Of a DNA stretch of 64,000 bases, positions 44,365-54,199 are shown piece by piece. Below the pieces are notes generated by a model. It did not search any database. It had not been told where the DNA came from and saw only the letters and a program-made list of their open reading frames with translations. This stretch comes from Cycas panzhihuaensis (taxonomy: Eukaryota > Cycadophyta). Position numbers and translations under genes: made by a program. Position 1 is the first letter of the stretch; each line of letters begins with the position of its first letter. The stretch covers positions 73,167,741 to 73,231,740 of the forward strand of contig CM041465.1 of the NCBI GenBank assembly GCA_023213395.1. The letters are read 5' to 3'.

Positions 44365-45016
44365 AAGACTGATGATCCAGGTGTTGTTGAGACTGACTAA
44401 GGCCCTGGGACTGATTCTGTTGATTCTGTTGTTGTGCCTGCAATTTTTGTTGCTGAGACGGTAAGCCTGGGATGGGTATCATTTTTTGACTGTAATCCAG
44501 GAGAGTTCTCGTTCAAGCTATTAGCACCTGCAAATCCAGCAGATGATGTTGGATTGTAGAAGTTTCCAGTACCAACAAGATCATCTGCATTCATTGCATA
44601 TCCGTCACAGCTAACGGTGTCATTTGATTGGGCATTGATTGCACAAAATGTTGTTGTTCTTGAGTAACATGTTGTCGAGAGGTCATTTGCAGATTACCAT
44701 ATTGTGAAGCATTTAAGTAGCCTCCTGGATTACACAATGCCATAGTGCCATTCATCAAATGTGGATTATTTCCTATCAGTTGCATTCCACTATTCATGCC
44801 TCCATTCATAAACCCATATGTATAATTCTTCTGCTGATTGTTAGAACCCACTGTACCACTCACATTACGATAAAGGTGATTGTTTTGTCCACCATTAAAC
44901 TACTGTTGTTGAGCAGTTGCAATATAATCAATATTGGAGGAGCCCATTCCACCTGAGGATCCCACCTTTGTGGACACAGATTGTGAAGTAGCCAATCCAG
45001 AAGTAGGAATCAAGGA
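44365..45016 (-). pseudogene. captured p300/CBP-type HAT N-terminal region (antisense)
   Basis: The minus strand encodes SLIPTSGLATSQSV, GGQNNHLYRNVSGTVG, YGFMNGGMNSGMQLIGNN, GYLNASQYGNL, then after a frameshift CDGYAMNADDLVGTGNFYN, and a Gln-rich run (PSQQQKLQAQQQNQQNQSQG). The order and spacing match, from memory, the Gln/Asn/Met-rich N-terminal region of plant HAC1-type histone acetyltransferases, in which GGQN, YGFSNG, MIGNN and GDGYGMN motifs occur in this order. A TAG at 44900 and a frameshift near 44600 break it. The catalytic domain is absent. The parent protein acetylates histones in the nucleus; this is a fragment. Confidence 0.68.
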
Positions 45017-45300
45017 AAGACTCTGCAATGCCATCATCTGTAGTATGGCTTCTTCATCTTTAACTTGTGAGACATTATGCTCCCTCATATTGTTACTTAG
45101 ACTAGATACGGGTTGCATAGACTTTGATGCTACAAGTGCTGGTGATTGAACTGCATCTTGATTAGCAGAGTGGGCACCACCTGAGGTGGTATCTTTCAGA
45201 CTGGCAGCAATAGCAGCCTTCAGCTGCAAATCTTCATAGTTAGAGCCATCACTAGGTGAAGCAGTGCCTCCATGTGTTCTAGCAGAAGAAGTAATTGTCG
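45017..45300 (-). pseudogene. unidentified antisense fragment with UIM-like helix
   Basis: The minus strand reads SARTHGGTASPSDGSNYEDL, QLKAAIAASLKDTTSGG, then a Ser/Gln-rich part with VKDEEAILQMMALQS, joined in frame to the HAT-like piece. The stretch EDLQLKAAIAASLKD looks like a ubiquitin-interacting motif (acidic start, LxxA, then Ser). I cannot tell whether it belongs to the same parent gene as its neighbour or to another. No other domain is visible. It lies between the acetyltransferase-like piece and the kinase piece. Confidence 0.45.
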
Positions 45301-45464
45301 AAGACTACTGTCTTTGTGAGGCTTCCTATGAGCTTCCATTGAAGACCGATTCAACTCAGGAGGGCTGTAACAACATTCCTTGACGAAGAAGTTAGAGCAA
45401 CCTTGCAAAGACAAAACTTGCAAGGAGTTCACATATCTGCAACATCGAGATTCTCGTGACGAGT

Positions 45465-45822
45465 GTAATTATAGGAACAGGAGGCTCGAGTAGAGTATAC
45501 TGAGGTGTACTTCCTGATGGACAATCTCTAGCAGTGAAATTATTGAATTCTTCTCCTAAAGCTGAGCAAGAATTACTTTTGAAGGTTGAAATTACGGTTG
45601 CCTTACAGAACAAGCACATTGTTTCATTAATTGGTTACTGCGTTGAAGGGCAGAAATATCTTTTGGTCTACAACCTTCTATTCAAAGGGAATCTCAAAGA
45701 GAACCTTCATGGGGGTAAGGGCAAATCGGTACTCCCTTAGACATATTGGCTGAAAGTGGCTCTTGGAATTGCTGAAGCACTAGACAATTTGCATGAAGGA
45801 TGCCCAGTTCCTTACAATGGCA
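45465..45822 (+). pseudogene. captured receptor-like kinase N-lobe fragment
   Basis: The sense-strand reading is VIIGTGGSSRVY, a stop (TGA), GVLPDGQSLAVKLLNSSPKA, EQELLLKVEITVALQNKHI, VSLIGYCVEGQKYLLVYNLL, KGNLKENLHGGKGKSVLP, a stop (TAG for Trp), and LKVALGIAEALDNLHEGC. This covers kinase subdomains I (Gly-rich loop), II (VAVK Lys, here LAVK), III (Glu of the C helix), V and VIa, and ends just before the HRD catalytic loop. The GNLEENLHG-like phrase is typical of plant receptor-like cytoplasmic kinases. No intron is visible, as for a spliced copy. Confidence 0.85.
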
Positions 45823-46034
45823 GTTTTCCTACTGCCTTGGGCAATCTGTATGTTTTGGCAGTTCTTCTTTGTAGCTTGATCCTTGAAGTCCGCTCAAGTG
45901 TTTTCTCAAGGATTGCATAGGCCAAGTAGATCTTTCAAGATTGGTGGGGACAATTCTGTGGCGTACTCACCTCAAATATTTATCGTATAAATCTTCTTTG
46001 GGTAATATTCTCTAGCTCAACTTAGCCATACAAT

Positions 46035-47429
46035 ATGGAGTTAAGTGAGGTTATTACCTTTGTAGCAGAAAAAAGGGAGTTTTGGGTAACAGACACCAAC
46101 ATAGTGTTACCTAAATATGTTGGAATCAATTTTCAAATATGGAAAATTAAAATGGAATGTGTTTTTAGATTAAAAGGGAAATGGAACCTTGTACTTAGAA
46201 GAGTTTCAATTAATGATGAAGGGGAGGTAAATTTCATAAAGAAAAATAGAGTAGCCATTGATGCCATGATTGCAGCCTTCGACAAGGAGAACCTCCACTC
46301 TTCATATCGCTTTCTTGCACAAACACTTCAAAATATGGACTCAGCTGAAGAGGCCTGGAAACTGCTGATAGAAGTGCATGAAAAAGGACCTTAAAAAGTG
46401 CAGCGAAATATCAAAAGGGAAACGAATAAAAGGAAGAAGTTGAAAAGGAAAGGTAAAAGACAAACTGATTCTGGTAAGGCCAATCCACCTGAAGATTTAA
46501 CAAATGAAAAGCTGAAATCTAATGAAGACAATGAAGATGTGAATCTGTCAAATAACATGAGCCTCACCAAGATTGCAGGAAAGCCCACATCTGGGAATGA
46601 TAGTAGAGTGGAACTTGAAGAACTTGAGCCTCAATTTCTGTAGGTAATACCTAATGAAGGCACGGGTCACTTAACAAAAAGCATGGGCAATATCATCCTG
46701 GTTTGTACTGACAGATATGTAGCCAGGATTCAAATAGTGACAGGATACACATTAATATGCACTTATTGGAAACTATGCGTTATTGTACTCAATTCAACCA
46801 CATCTTCTGTGTTTATCTTTGAGAAAATTCAAATTATGGCAGTATACCCTACAAGGACATTAGAAAGAAGGAACATGAGAAGAATATCTTATATTCAAAA
46901 TCTTGTGCATCAAGATTGCTACATGTTTTGGGTAGGATACTTGATCTTGAAGTTCAATCATATCAAGGTAATATTTCACATTCGTGTAGCAGTAATGGGG
47001 AAATATGTGCATATGATCCTAATAAAGACTCTCATCACTTTTGGCACTACAAATTTCCTAGATAACATGAAAGGAACAAAGTATCATGTTCAAGGAAAAT
47101 TTGGAAATGAATCATTATTGCTTGTTTCATTTCAAGGAGGTGACCAATGGATTGAGAAATCAATCAGCTCAGCATGCTTGGAAATAGATAAAGAGAAGTC
47201 AATCTATTTCATACTTATTCCAGGACGACCACACCTTCACTAGGAGTACACAAGAAAATCCATCAAACAGGAATCAGGAGGCAATATAGCAAACCAAGCA
47301 TACATGTTTTGCAGTATATTGGACAATGATGAAGTTCAAGACATCATCTTTGGGAAAATTCCAAAGCTCAGGAGATGGAACTTCTTTTTAGAGTCAAATT
47401 CTATGTCAGTTTTGTCATGTTGTCTTTAG
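46035..47429 (+). pseudogene. gag-like N-terminus fused to unknown conserved region, three stops
   Basis: One frame of 464 codons starts at ATG 46035 (MELSEVITFVAEKREFW) and has only three stops (TAA 46392, TAG 46641, TAG 47241) and no frameshift. It parallels the intact TE-2 ORF along its length: copia gag N-terminus (YVGINFQIWKIKMECVF, AEEAWKLLIEVHEKGP), basic stretch (KRKKLKRKGKR), then the shared region (NIILVCTDRYVARIQ, TYWKLCVIVLN, RRNMRRISYIQNL, MFWVGYLILKFNHI). The last ~150 codons diverge from TE-2. Preservation of frame suggests protein-level selection until recently. The function is unknown; I do not recognise the shared region. Confidence 0.7.
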
Positions 47430-47508
47430 TTTCATGTTAAGTCCTATGTTAATATGTGTCAGTCATGTCAAATTGTCCTTAGTTCAAACATTAAACATTA
47501 AGGGGAGG

Positions 47509-47858
47509 TGTTAGAATATAATATTTAATGTTGTGTGAGTCTTAGGGTCAATAGTCTCAAGTATTAGAGAATAAGAGTCATTTGTCATCATAACGTTATT
47601 GGTGAAATTAGTAGTGTAATGTCATTAGTTAGAGTAAAGATAATAGTCCCACATGCATTAGATCTATAGTGTGATCTCCCACTCACTTAGTATATAAAAG
47701 TGGTTGTGGTGGTATATGAAAAACAAGTCGTCATAGTGACTCATATTTTGTCTTTGATGTATTAGAGTTATGCTTATATTAATTAAGTTAAGGTTATGTT
47801 TGGTTATTGTTATTGTGGCGTATGTGGTGATTGATGCCTTCCATGTTAAAATTTATCA
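47509..47858 (+). repeat. TE-10 3' LTR
   Basis: The copy matches 43213-43562 at the same length with about ten differences (for example TATTAGAGA for TATTACAGG). The AAGGA TSD follows. Confidence 0.93.
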
Positions 47859-48072
47859 AAGGAATCTCCTATTACATAATCGCAGCCAAAGCAATCCTAT
47901 CCCTCTCTTCCTAACTAATCACATCCACTATATCTGTGGGTTTGACCTGCTTGCCTGTGACTATGTCCCATGCATTTTTCACCATTAAGAGACCTTACAT
48001 TTTGAGTTTCCATATGCTATAGTTTTGCCCTGTGAGTTTATCAGATTCTCTACGGGAAAAAACTAAGGCCAT
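47859..48072 (-). pseudogene. TE-5 gag N-terminal part
   Basis: The frame begins at ATG 48072: MALVFSRRESDKLTGQNYSI, WKLKM, a stop, GLLMVKNAWDIVTGKQV and further stops. It matches the TE-11 gag start (NDKLTDNDYHIWKIKIETLL, RAKNAWRIATG). It ends at the TE-10 TSD and continues at 43212. Stops fit Trp, Gln or Arg codons changed by C-to-T or G-to-A. Confidence 0.8.
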
Positions 48073-48737
48073 TTTAAGTGAATGTTTAGTATTTGAAGGG
48101 CAAACAAAGGATAAAAATGGCAGATTGAGTTTTGGCTGTATGACCATACAACTATACGAATTTGTACGAAAAAGTACAACTATACAAAATAAAGAAAAAA
48201 TAGTCTCAAATTAAAGTGGATGTTCTATTCTCTTAGGATTCAGCAATTTTTTTTTTTTTAATTCCCTCTAGATTCTTTAGAAAAAACCCCAAAAAAGTAC
48301 AGTTGTGTAGGATTTTTTTGACTAAAAAATGCTTGTATCTTTTCAAAAACCCAGTGATATCCAACAAACCTACAAGCAAATGAAAGATCTTGAAGAAATA
48401 AAGAGTTTAAGTTCGATTTTACCTCAAAAAACTAAGAGATCTTAAAGAAATCTGTGAATGAAGTATCGAATAGGCGCCCGCTACAAAACTATGTTTTCCC
48501 ACTTCACGGTAAAGAATTCAGGTTTGAGCCTTTGGAATAGATTAATCTCCTTGCCAAAACGAATCTACCCACTAAATTTTATTTAATTCTAATCACTTTG
48601 AAAAATCGTGTTTGTAAAGTTTCACATTGTACCATATTGTTATTAATGTGGGTCTACCACATTCTTTTCTCCTTAATTAAACTAAAGACACTTACTTTAA
48701 ATTGAATTTCTCAAATTATCTCTTGTTAGGATTAAAT
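48073..48737 (-). other. TE-5 leader
   Basis: This is the non-coding leader of TE-5 upstream of gag, cut at 48737 by TE-11; its last 44 bases and the primer site are at 53925-53968. It contains a T run (48249-48262) and no coding signal. Confidence 0.65.
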
Positions 48738-48917
48738 TGTTAGAATGTAATGTTTTATCTAGGGTCTCTAGAGAAGATTCTATGATTGCAATCGAAGGAC
48801 ACGTATCGGTATATAATGTGTTAGTTACTAGGTAGTTAAAAGTGGGTTACAAACCCTAATTGTATATATACTCTTATATTCTCAATAATAATCAATCAAG
48901 CATTCTTCATCTATTCA
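48738..48917 (+). repeat. TE-11 5' LTR
   Basis: The LTR starts TGTTAGAATGTAATGTTTTAT and ends TTCATCTATTCA. TATATATAC lies at 48863-48871. It is related to the TE-9 LTR (TGTTGAATATAATGTTTTAT). Confidence 0.92.
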
Positions 48918-49630
48918 TGGTATCAGAGAAGGCTTGCCTGGCTGCTTGAAAAGAAGTACTAAGAGTTGCAAAAAGGATTCAAAATGAAGCCAGATCAGCC
49001 TAAGGAGTTGTAGTAAGGACTCAATCAAAGCAAGGTCGACTTAAGATTCTAGAGCAAAGTTTTATTTGTCAAAAAGAGATTCAGTCTTCTGCATTGAATA
49101 CCCATATGGACCTGTACAGACTTGTACAATCACAAAATTTTCAACTTGCTTAGATCGAGACGGAATTTGGTGTGGAGTCTCATCTCAATACAGAGAACAA
49201 ACTTTCCTTCCAGCACAAATCGATTTGAAGCCGTTCAAAGGGTCTTTTGCCCTATTTTCCAGCTGCGCAAGTTTTGAAGAAATTTTGAAGTTTTCTCTTC
49301 AAACCTATCTCAAATCTGGGTAAAAATCACTCAAACTCTTTCTAATCATCAATACTAAGAGTTTGAATTCATTTTCTTTAGTCCTCATCTAAGAATCGAA
49401 GAGTTTGGAGCATTTCTTTGTCTAAAGCCTAGCTGCTGTCATAGGTTTCTCGGGCCTGTTTTCTCTGTTTTTTAGAGGATTTTTTGAGAAATAATTTTAG
49501 ATATGGAATCCACAAAAAAAGACTTCTCTTTTGAGAAGTCATTTTTCAATTCCGTACATCTTGATTTCCGTATAGAAACCCATACAATCGTATGGCCTAG
49601 GGTTTCCAGACTCCTATCCTTCATTCCAAA
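48918..49630 (+). other. TE-11 primer site and leader
   Basis: The primer site is at 48918-48929. The remainder up to the gag ATG at 49631 is non-coding leader; an ORF at 49066-49323 matches no protein I know. Confidence 0.75.
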
Positions 49631-50960
49631 ATGGCCTCTTCCATCTTAGCTTTATCTAATAATGATAAACTCACTGACAACGACTACCATATTTGGAAAA
49701 TCAAGATAGAAACTCTCCTGAGAGCAAAGAATGCATGGCGAATTGCTACAGGAGATGAAGCCAAACCTAAGGATGTTGGGACTGCCTTAACCAGTTGGGA
49801 AGAACGGGATAACACAGGGGTTATAATACTAAAGCTATCAATATTTGATTCCCTTCTTATATATGTTGAAAATTTGTACTCCACTACAAGTATTTGGAAA
49901 TGTTTGGAGAATCTATATGGACAGAAGAACAAAGCCAAGATAATAGCCCTAAAAGAAGAATTGTTCAAACTCCACATGAAGGGGTATGAAACCATCACTG
50001 AGTTCTTGCATAAAGTGATTTTGCTGAGAAATGACCTCTCTAATGCGGGTGCTCCAGTTACAGATCAGGAATTAGTAGAACTTGTGGTCAGCAAATTATC
50101 CAAGTCATTCGATGTGACAATAAACACCATCACCAATATTGATCAAATAACAACAATGACAATGGATACTTTGACAGGATTGTTGCTGTGACAGGAGCAA
50201 AGGAATAGAAGATATGAGGATGCTGGAGAACTTGAGGATGCATTTGCCTCCAGATTAAACCTGGGATTCAAAGGTCGAAGCAGAGGAAGAGGTAGAACTC
50301 CTGAAGGACGTGCTCCATCACGAGGCCACTGGCAAGATGCAAGAGAACGAGGACGCAGTATTACTCCAAGAATCTATTATAATTGCCATAAGACTGGTCA
50401 TTTTGCAACTTCATGTAGGGCTTTTGACGCGTGCTATCATTGTGGCGAATCAAGACATTTCCCATATCAATGCCCAATTAGAAGAGCAGACATTCAGAGA
50501 GGGAAGTGCCCAGTGGGAAACTACAACAAGAAACAAACTGGTGATGATGATGATGTGGAAGAGGAAACAGCCTTCATCGTTGCACTTGCAGCAAGCCTCC
50601 AGGACAAGGAAATCTAGTACATCGACTCAAAATCATCGTGCCACATGACCAGCAAAGAAGATTGATTTGAAAGCTTGCAGCCATGCTCTTCAGACAAATC
50701 AGTGGACTTAGGGGACAAATATCCCCTTGAAATAAAAGGAGTAGGGACTATAGCCGTCAAAATGAAGGACAAGGTTGAAAAAATTGGAAATGTACTCTTG
50801 GTTCCTAGTTTAAAAATGAACCTATTCTCTGTCTCCCAACTTAGAAAAAAGGGGTTGCGTACTATTTTTGATGAAAAAGGATTTTATTATATCCTTGATA
50901 TGGAAAATAATGGCCATGTAATTGCAGAAAGGGTTGAAAGTAATGACCTATATAGGCTAC
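49631..50960 (+). pseudogene. TE-11 gag-protease with stops
   Basis: ATG 49631 (MASSILALSNNDKLT) opens 186 codons of gag (YHIWKIKIETLLRAKNAW, WKCLENLYGQKNKAKIIAL, SKLSKSFDVTINTITNIDQI) to a TGA at 50189 (Arg in TE-9). The same frame goes on to two knuckles, the first with Cys to Tyr (YNCHKTGHFATSC), the second intact (CYHCGESRHFPYQC). A TAG (50615-50617) and a TGA (near 50663, Trp) flank the protease core YIDSKSSCHMTS, where the usual Gly-Ala are Lys-Ser. The pre-integrase lead (GNVLLVPSLKMNLFSVSQLR) is intact. Confidence 0.9.
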
Positions 50961-51860
50961 TTTCGCATCCTATTTTGCCTGATGTAAAAGCATATGCTGC
51001 AGTGAGTCATAGTAAGAAAATGTGGCATTCGAACTATGGTCATCTTCCCATAAACAAACTAAAAAACATGAAAAAGGAGGGTCTAGTAAATGGTCTATCC
51101 TCAATCACATCCAATAATTTTGCGTGTAAAAGCTGCCAGTCAGGCAAGCAACATAGGTTGCCCTTCCAAGAAAGCAAGTGGCGAGCCCAAAAAAAATTAG
51201 AATTAATTCACATTGACTTGTGTGGCCCATTTACTCCACACTCCATCAATGGATGTAGACACTTTCTCACATTCATAGATGACATGACCAGGAAAATCTA
51301 GGTCTACTTCTTGCATAATAAACCAGAAGTTTATGATGTATTTAAAGAATTTAAAGCTGAAACAAAGCTAGAGGTAGAGGCAAGAATCAAGTGCATAAGA
51401 TCTGATGGTGGTGGAGAGTACATCTCCAAAGTCTTTTTGGAATTGTATAAAATCAATGGAATTCGGAGGTAATTTACAATGCCCTACACACCCCAATCCA
51501 ATGGGGTTGCAGAAAGGAAGAACAAAGATATCGTGGAAATGGCTTATAGCATGATGTATGAGAAAAATGTTCCAAAAACATACTGGGTTGAAGCAGTCAA
51601 CATGGCCTGCTACTTACTGAATAGGAGCCCAACCAAGGCTGTAGAACATCTTACCCCCGAGGAGGCCTAGACAGGAAGAAAGCCAGATGTTAGTCATCTA
51701 AAAGTGTTCAGCAATCAAACGTTTGTTCACATCCCAGACAAAAAAAAGAATAAAACTTAACTCAAAACGTTTGGAATGCATCATGGTTGGCTACAATAAA
51801 AATTCCAAAGCTTACAAGTGCATTGATCCCAAGACTAACAAAATAAATGTGAGTCGAGAT
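50961..51860 (+). pseudogene. TE-11 integrase with stops and one frameshift
   Basis: The zinc module is MWHSNYGHLPINKLKN and CKSCQSGKQHRLPF. The core shows LIHIDLCGPFTPHSIN (Asp), FLTFIDDMTRKI, a TAG for Trp, IRSDGGGEYISK (Asp) and NGVAERKNKDIVEMAYSM (Glu). All three acids are present. Stops replace Gln (IRR*FTM) and Trp (EEA*TGR). A +1 frameshift lies in the A-rich run near 51740 (CAGACAAAAAAAAGAA). The C-terminal region (HLKVFSNQTFVHIPD, LECIMVGYNKNSKAYKCID) follows. Confidence 0.9.
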
Positions 51861-53711
51861 GTCATCTTCAACAAAGAAGAAGAGGATACAAACCACCTCC
51901 AAGTCATAGAAGGAACACCTCAAGTATCTTCTCCAGACACTCCTGCTCCTATAGAAGAAGAATCCTGCATAACTTCAGAGGACATCTTAGAAGAAGCCAC
52001 TTCTTCTCAAGCCTCTCACAGTGATTCTACTCCAGAAGATGAAGAAACTGAAGAATCAAGGACAGATGAATTAAGAAAAGAAAAAAGGGTGCCTAAATGG
52101 TACCTCAAGACCATTGAAGAAGGGAAAGGGGAAATACTTCCTCATAGAACGAGGAGTCAAAAACAAAGAGTGTTGATCAGTCAAGTAGAGCCACAATCAT
52201 ATACTAAAGCAAAAGAGCACATAGAGTGGAAGAAAGCCATGGATGTTGAACTAAACTCCATAATCAAGAACCAGACCTGGGAACTGGTTAAACTGCCTCC
52301 CAATAAGCATGTTGTAAACTGTAAATGGATCTACAAAATCAAGGAAGGAGCCAATGGGAAGATAGAAAAGTATAAGGCAAGGCTAGTTGCAAAAGTCTAC
52401 ATACAAACAACAAGAGTGGACTATGAAGAAACTTTCTCATCTGTGGCCAAACTAAATACAGTGAGAACAATCATAGCTCTGGCTACACAAAAGAATTAGA
52501 AGATCTATCAACTAGATGTCAAAAGTAGCTTTTTAAACGGCAAAATAGAAGAAGAAATCTACATGTCACAACCTGAGGGCTACATCAAATAGGGACAAGA
52601 GCACCTAGTCTGCAGATTGAAAAAGGTACAGTATGGTCTAAAACAGGCCCCTCATGCCTGGTATGCAAAATTAGATAACCATCTTTGCAAAAATGGTTTT
52701 CATAGGAGCAGCTCAGACTCAAGTATATATGTAAAAAACAAAAATGGTGCAATCACCATAATAGTGGTATATGTTAACGACATGATCCTCACCAGTGATA
52801 ATGAGGAATCAATATCTGATATAAAGAATCAATTGGAGAGCAAGTTTGAGATGACTGACCTGGGACTTCTTAATTACTATTTGGGCATCTAGATTGATCA
52901 ACAGAGTAGCTCAATCACCTTGTGCCAAAGCAAATACATTAAAGATTTGCTAACTAAGTTTCAAATGGATAAATGCAATCCATGCTTCACTCCCATGGAA
53001 GTAAATTGTAACCTGACTCCAGATGAAAAGGAGTCTTGTGTGGATGCCACTCTATACAGACAATTTGTAGGTAGTCTCATCTACCTCATAGCCACCAAAC
53101 CTGATATTTCATATGTAGTAGGTTTGATATCAAGATACATGCATGAGCCTAGAACAAAACATTGGAATGTTGCAAAGAAGATTTTGAAATATCTAAAAGG
53201 AACATCATAACTAAAATTGATGTTTCCAAAAGGAAAACCTCATCAGTTGACAGGTTTCTATGACTCAGACTGGGCAGGTGAGAAGGAACAAAGGAAATCA
53301 ACTAACGAGCATTGTTTTTTTTTAGGATTAGCACCAATTTCCTGGAGTAACAAAAAACAAGCAATTGTAGCACCATCATCTACAGAGGCAAAATACAAAT
53401 CAGTAGTCAGTGCAACAGCTAAAGTAATTTGGCTAAGACAATTCCTAAATGACCTGAAGGAACCTCAAAAGGAAGCTACTACACTCCACAATGACAATCA
53501 AAGTGCCATCAAGCTCACCAAAAAAATAGTACTTCATGTCAGGACCAAGCACATCGAGGTACACCATCATTTTATTTGGGAAAAGGTTCAAATCAAGAAG
53601 ATAAATCTTGTTTATTATCCAACAGGCGATCAAGTGACTGATATATTGACAAAACCTCTAGAAAAAGACAGATTCAAATTTCTTAGAGATAAAATAGGGT
53701 TAAAAGGATAA
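51861..53711 (+). pseudogene. TE-11 reverse transcriptase-RNase H with stops
   Basis: A Glu/Ser-rich linker leads to RT: WELVKLPPNKHVVNCKWIYK, ARLVAKVYIQTTRVDYEETF, then [40 protein letters not shown] and VVYVNDMILTSDN. The usual YVDD box reads YVND here, so the catalytic Asp pair is broken. KFEMTDLGLLNYYLGI ends in a TAG for Gln. RNase H follows: YDSDWAGEKEQRKST (Asp), SSTEAKYKS (Glu), LHNDNQSAIKLTK (Asp), DILTKPLEKDRFKFL. Stops near 52498, 52590, 52891 and 53208 lie in one constant frame, which ends KIGLKG with TAA. Confidence 0.9.
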
Positions 53712-53726
53712 AACATTAAGAGAGTG

Positions 53727-53924
53727 TGTTAGAATGAAATGTTTTATCTAGGGTCTCTAGAGAAGATTCTATGATTGTAACCAAAGGACACGTATTGGTA
53801 TATAATATGTTAGTTACTAGGTAGTTAAAAGTGGGTTACAAACCCTAATTATATATATACTCTTATACTCTTAATAATAATCAATCAAGCATTCTTCATT
53901 TGTTTGTGAAGCATCAATCTATCA
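53727..53924 (+). repeat. TE-11 3' LTR
   Basis: The copy matches 48738-48917. Near its end, ATTCTTCAT is followed by an extra TTGTTTGTGAAGCATCAA-like segment before TCTATCA, after which the TAAAT TSD appears. TE-5 leader sequence resumes. Confidence 0.85.
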
Positions 53925-53956
53925 TAAATTTCAGACACGCTTAGATTTGCAAACCT

Positions 53957-53968
53957 ACTATGATACCA
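53957..53968 (-). other. TE-5 primer binding site
   Basis: The minus strand reads TGGTATCATAGT, a decayed initiator-Met-type primer site, directly inside the LTR edge at 53969. Its place, separated from the gag start only by TE-11 and leader DNA, supports the TE-5 reconstruction. Confidence 0.7.
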
Positions 53969-54199
53969 TGTCAAAACACTAAATGAATCTGAGAAGACTA
54001 TGCTTTAATGCATTAATGAGGAGAAAGAAACTCTCATATAAATACATCATGTGCACATAAAGAGGCCAGTGCATGTTGGCCAAGTGTCAATAATACATTA
54101 AAGAGGGATTGGACACATAACCTTCAACTTCACCTTATAGAACTTTAGAATTGCATAAAGAAGACCCTTTATTAGATATTAATAGAGCCTCTTGAAACA
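53969..54199 (-). repeat. TE-5 5' LTR
   Basis: On the minus strand the 231-bp block starts TGTTTCAAGAGGC and ends GTGTTTTGACA. It resembles the TE-14 LTR (63645-63898) over GATGTATTTATATGAGAG, CATTAATG and the GACACTTGGC phrase. The start is inferred from TG ends and length; the partner LTR is outside the window. Confidence 0.65.

Larger units (their letters stand above)
43213..47858 (+). mobile_element. TE-10: pol-less LTR element with several captured genes
   Basis: This 4646-bp element has two 350-bp LTRs, a perfect AAGGA TSD (43208-43212 and 47859-47863), a primer site at 43563-43574 and a purine tract AAGGGGAGG (47500-47508). Inside, in order, are a short leader, an antisense universal stress protein piece, an antisense histone acetyltransferase-like piece, an unknown antisense piece, a sense kinase piece and a 465-codon gag-fusion frame with three stops. 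No pol domain is present. About ten LTR differences suggest insertion well after TE-5. It interrupts the gag of TE-5. Confidence 0.92.
48738..53924 (+). mobile_element. TE-11: copia element, near-complete
   Basis: This 5187-bp element has a 180-bp 5' LTR, a 198-bp 3' LTR with a ~18-bp insertion near its end, and a perfect TAAAT TSD (48733-48737 and 53925-53929). Its primer site TGGTATCAGAGA is at 48918-48929 and its purine tract (CATTAAGAGAGTG) just before 53727. Gag-pol is a single 1360-codon frame with one frameshift and about ten stops. Family: TE-9. It lies in the leader of TE-5. Confidence 0.92.
14810..54199 (-). mobile_element. TE-5: oldest copia element, host of the nest
   Basis: TE-5 is seen in five separated pieces, all minus strand and in order: integrase to protease (14810-16130), gag C-terminus (42514-43212), gag N-terminus (47859-48072), leader (48073-48737 and 53925-53968) and 5' LTR (53969-54199). 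The gaps are TE-6, TE-10 and TE-11, each with matching TSDs. Its left part is interrupted by TE-3 and continues past the window. Gag and protease resemble TE-9 and TE-11, but the LTR is closer to TE-14. Heavy decay agrees with its being the oldest layer. Confidence 0.8.

Noticed and set aside
44246-44482. Gln-rich ORF as an independent transcription factor gene
   Set aside because: It continues the HAT-like reading upstream and runs into the USP frame; it has no start or end of its own and lies inside TE-10.
45392-45619. Minus-strand ORF of 75 codons opposite the kinase piece
   Set aside because: It is the shadow of the kinase reading on the other strand, which has clear subdomain motifs.
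46683-47243. Possible envelope-like protein in TE-10 because of hydrophobic stretches
   Set aside because: No signal peptide, clear transmembrane helix or fusion motif is visible, and the frame is continuous with gag, so I left the function open.
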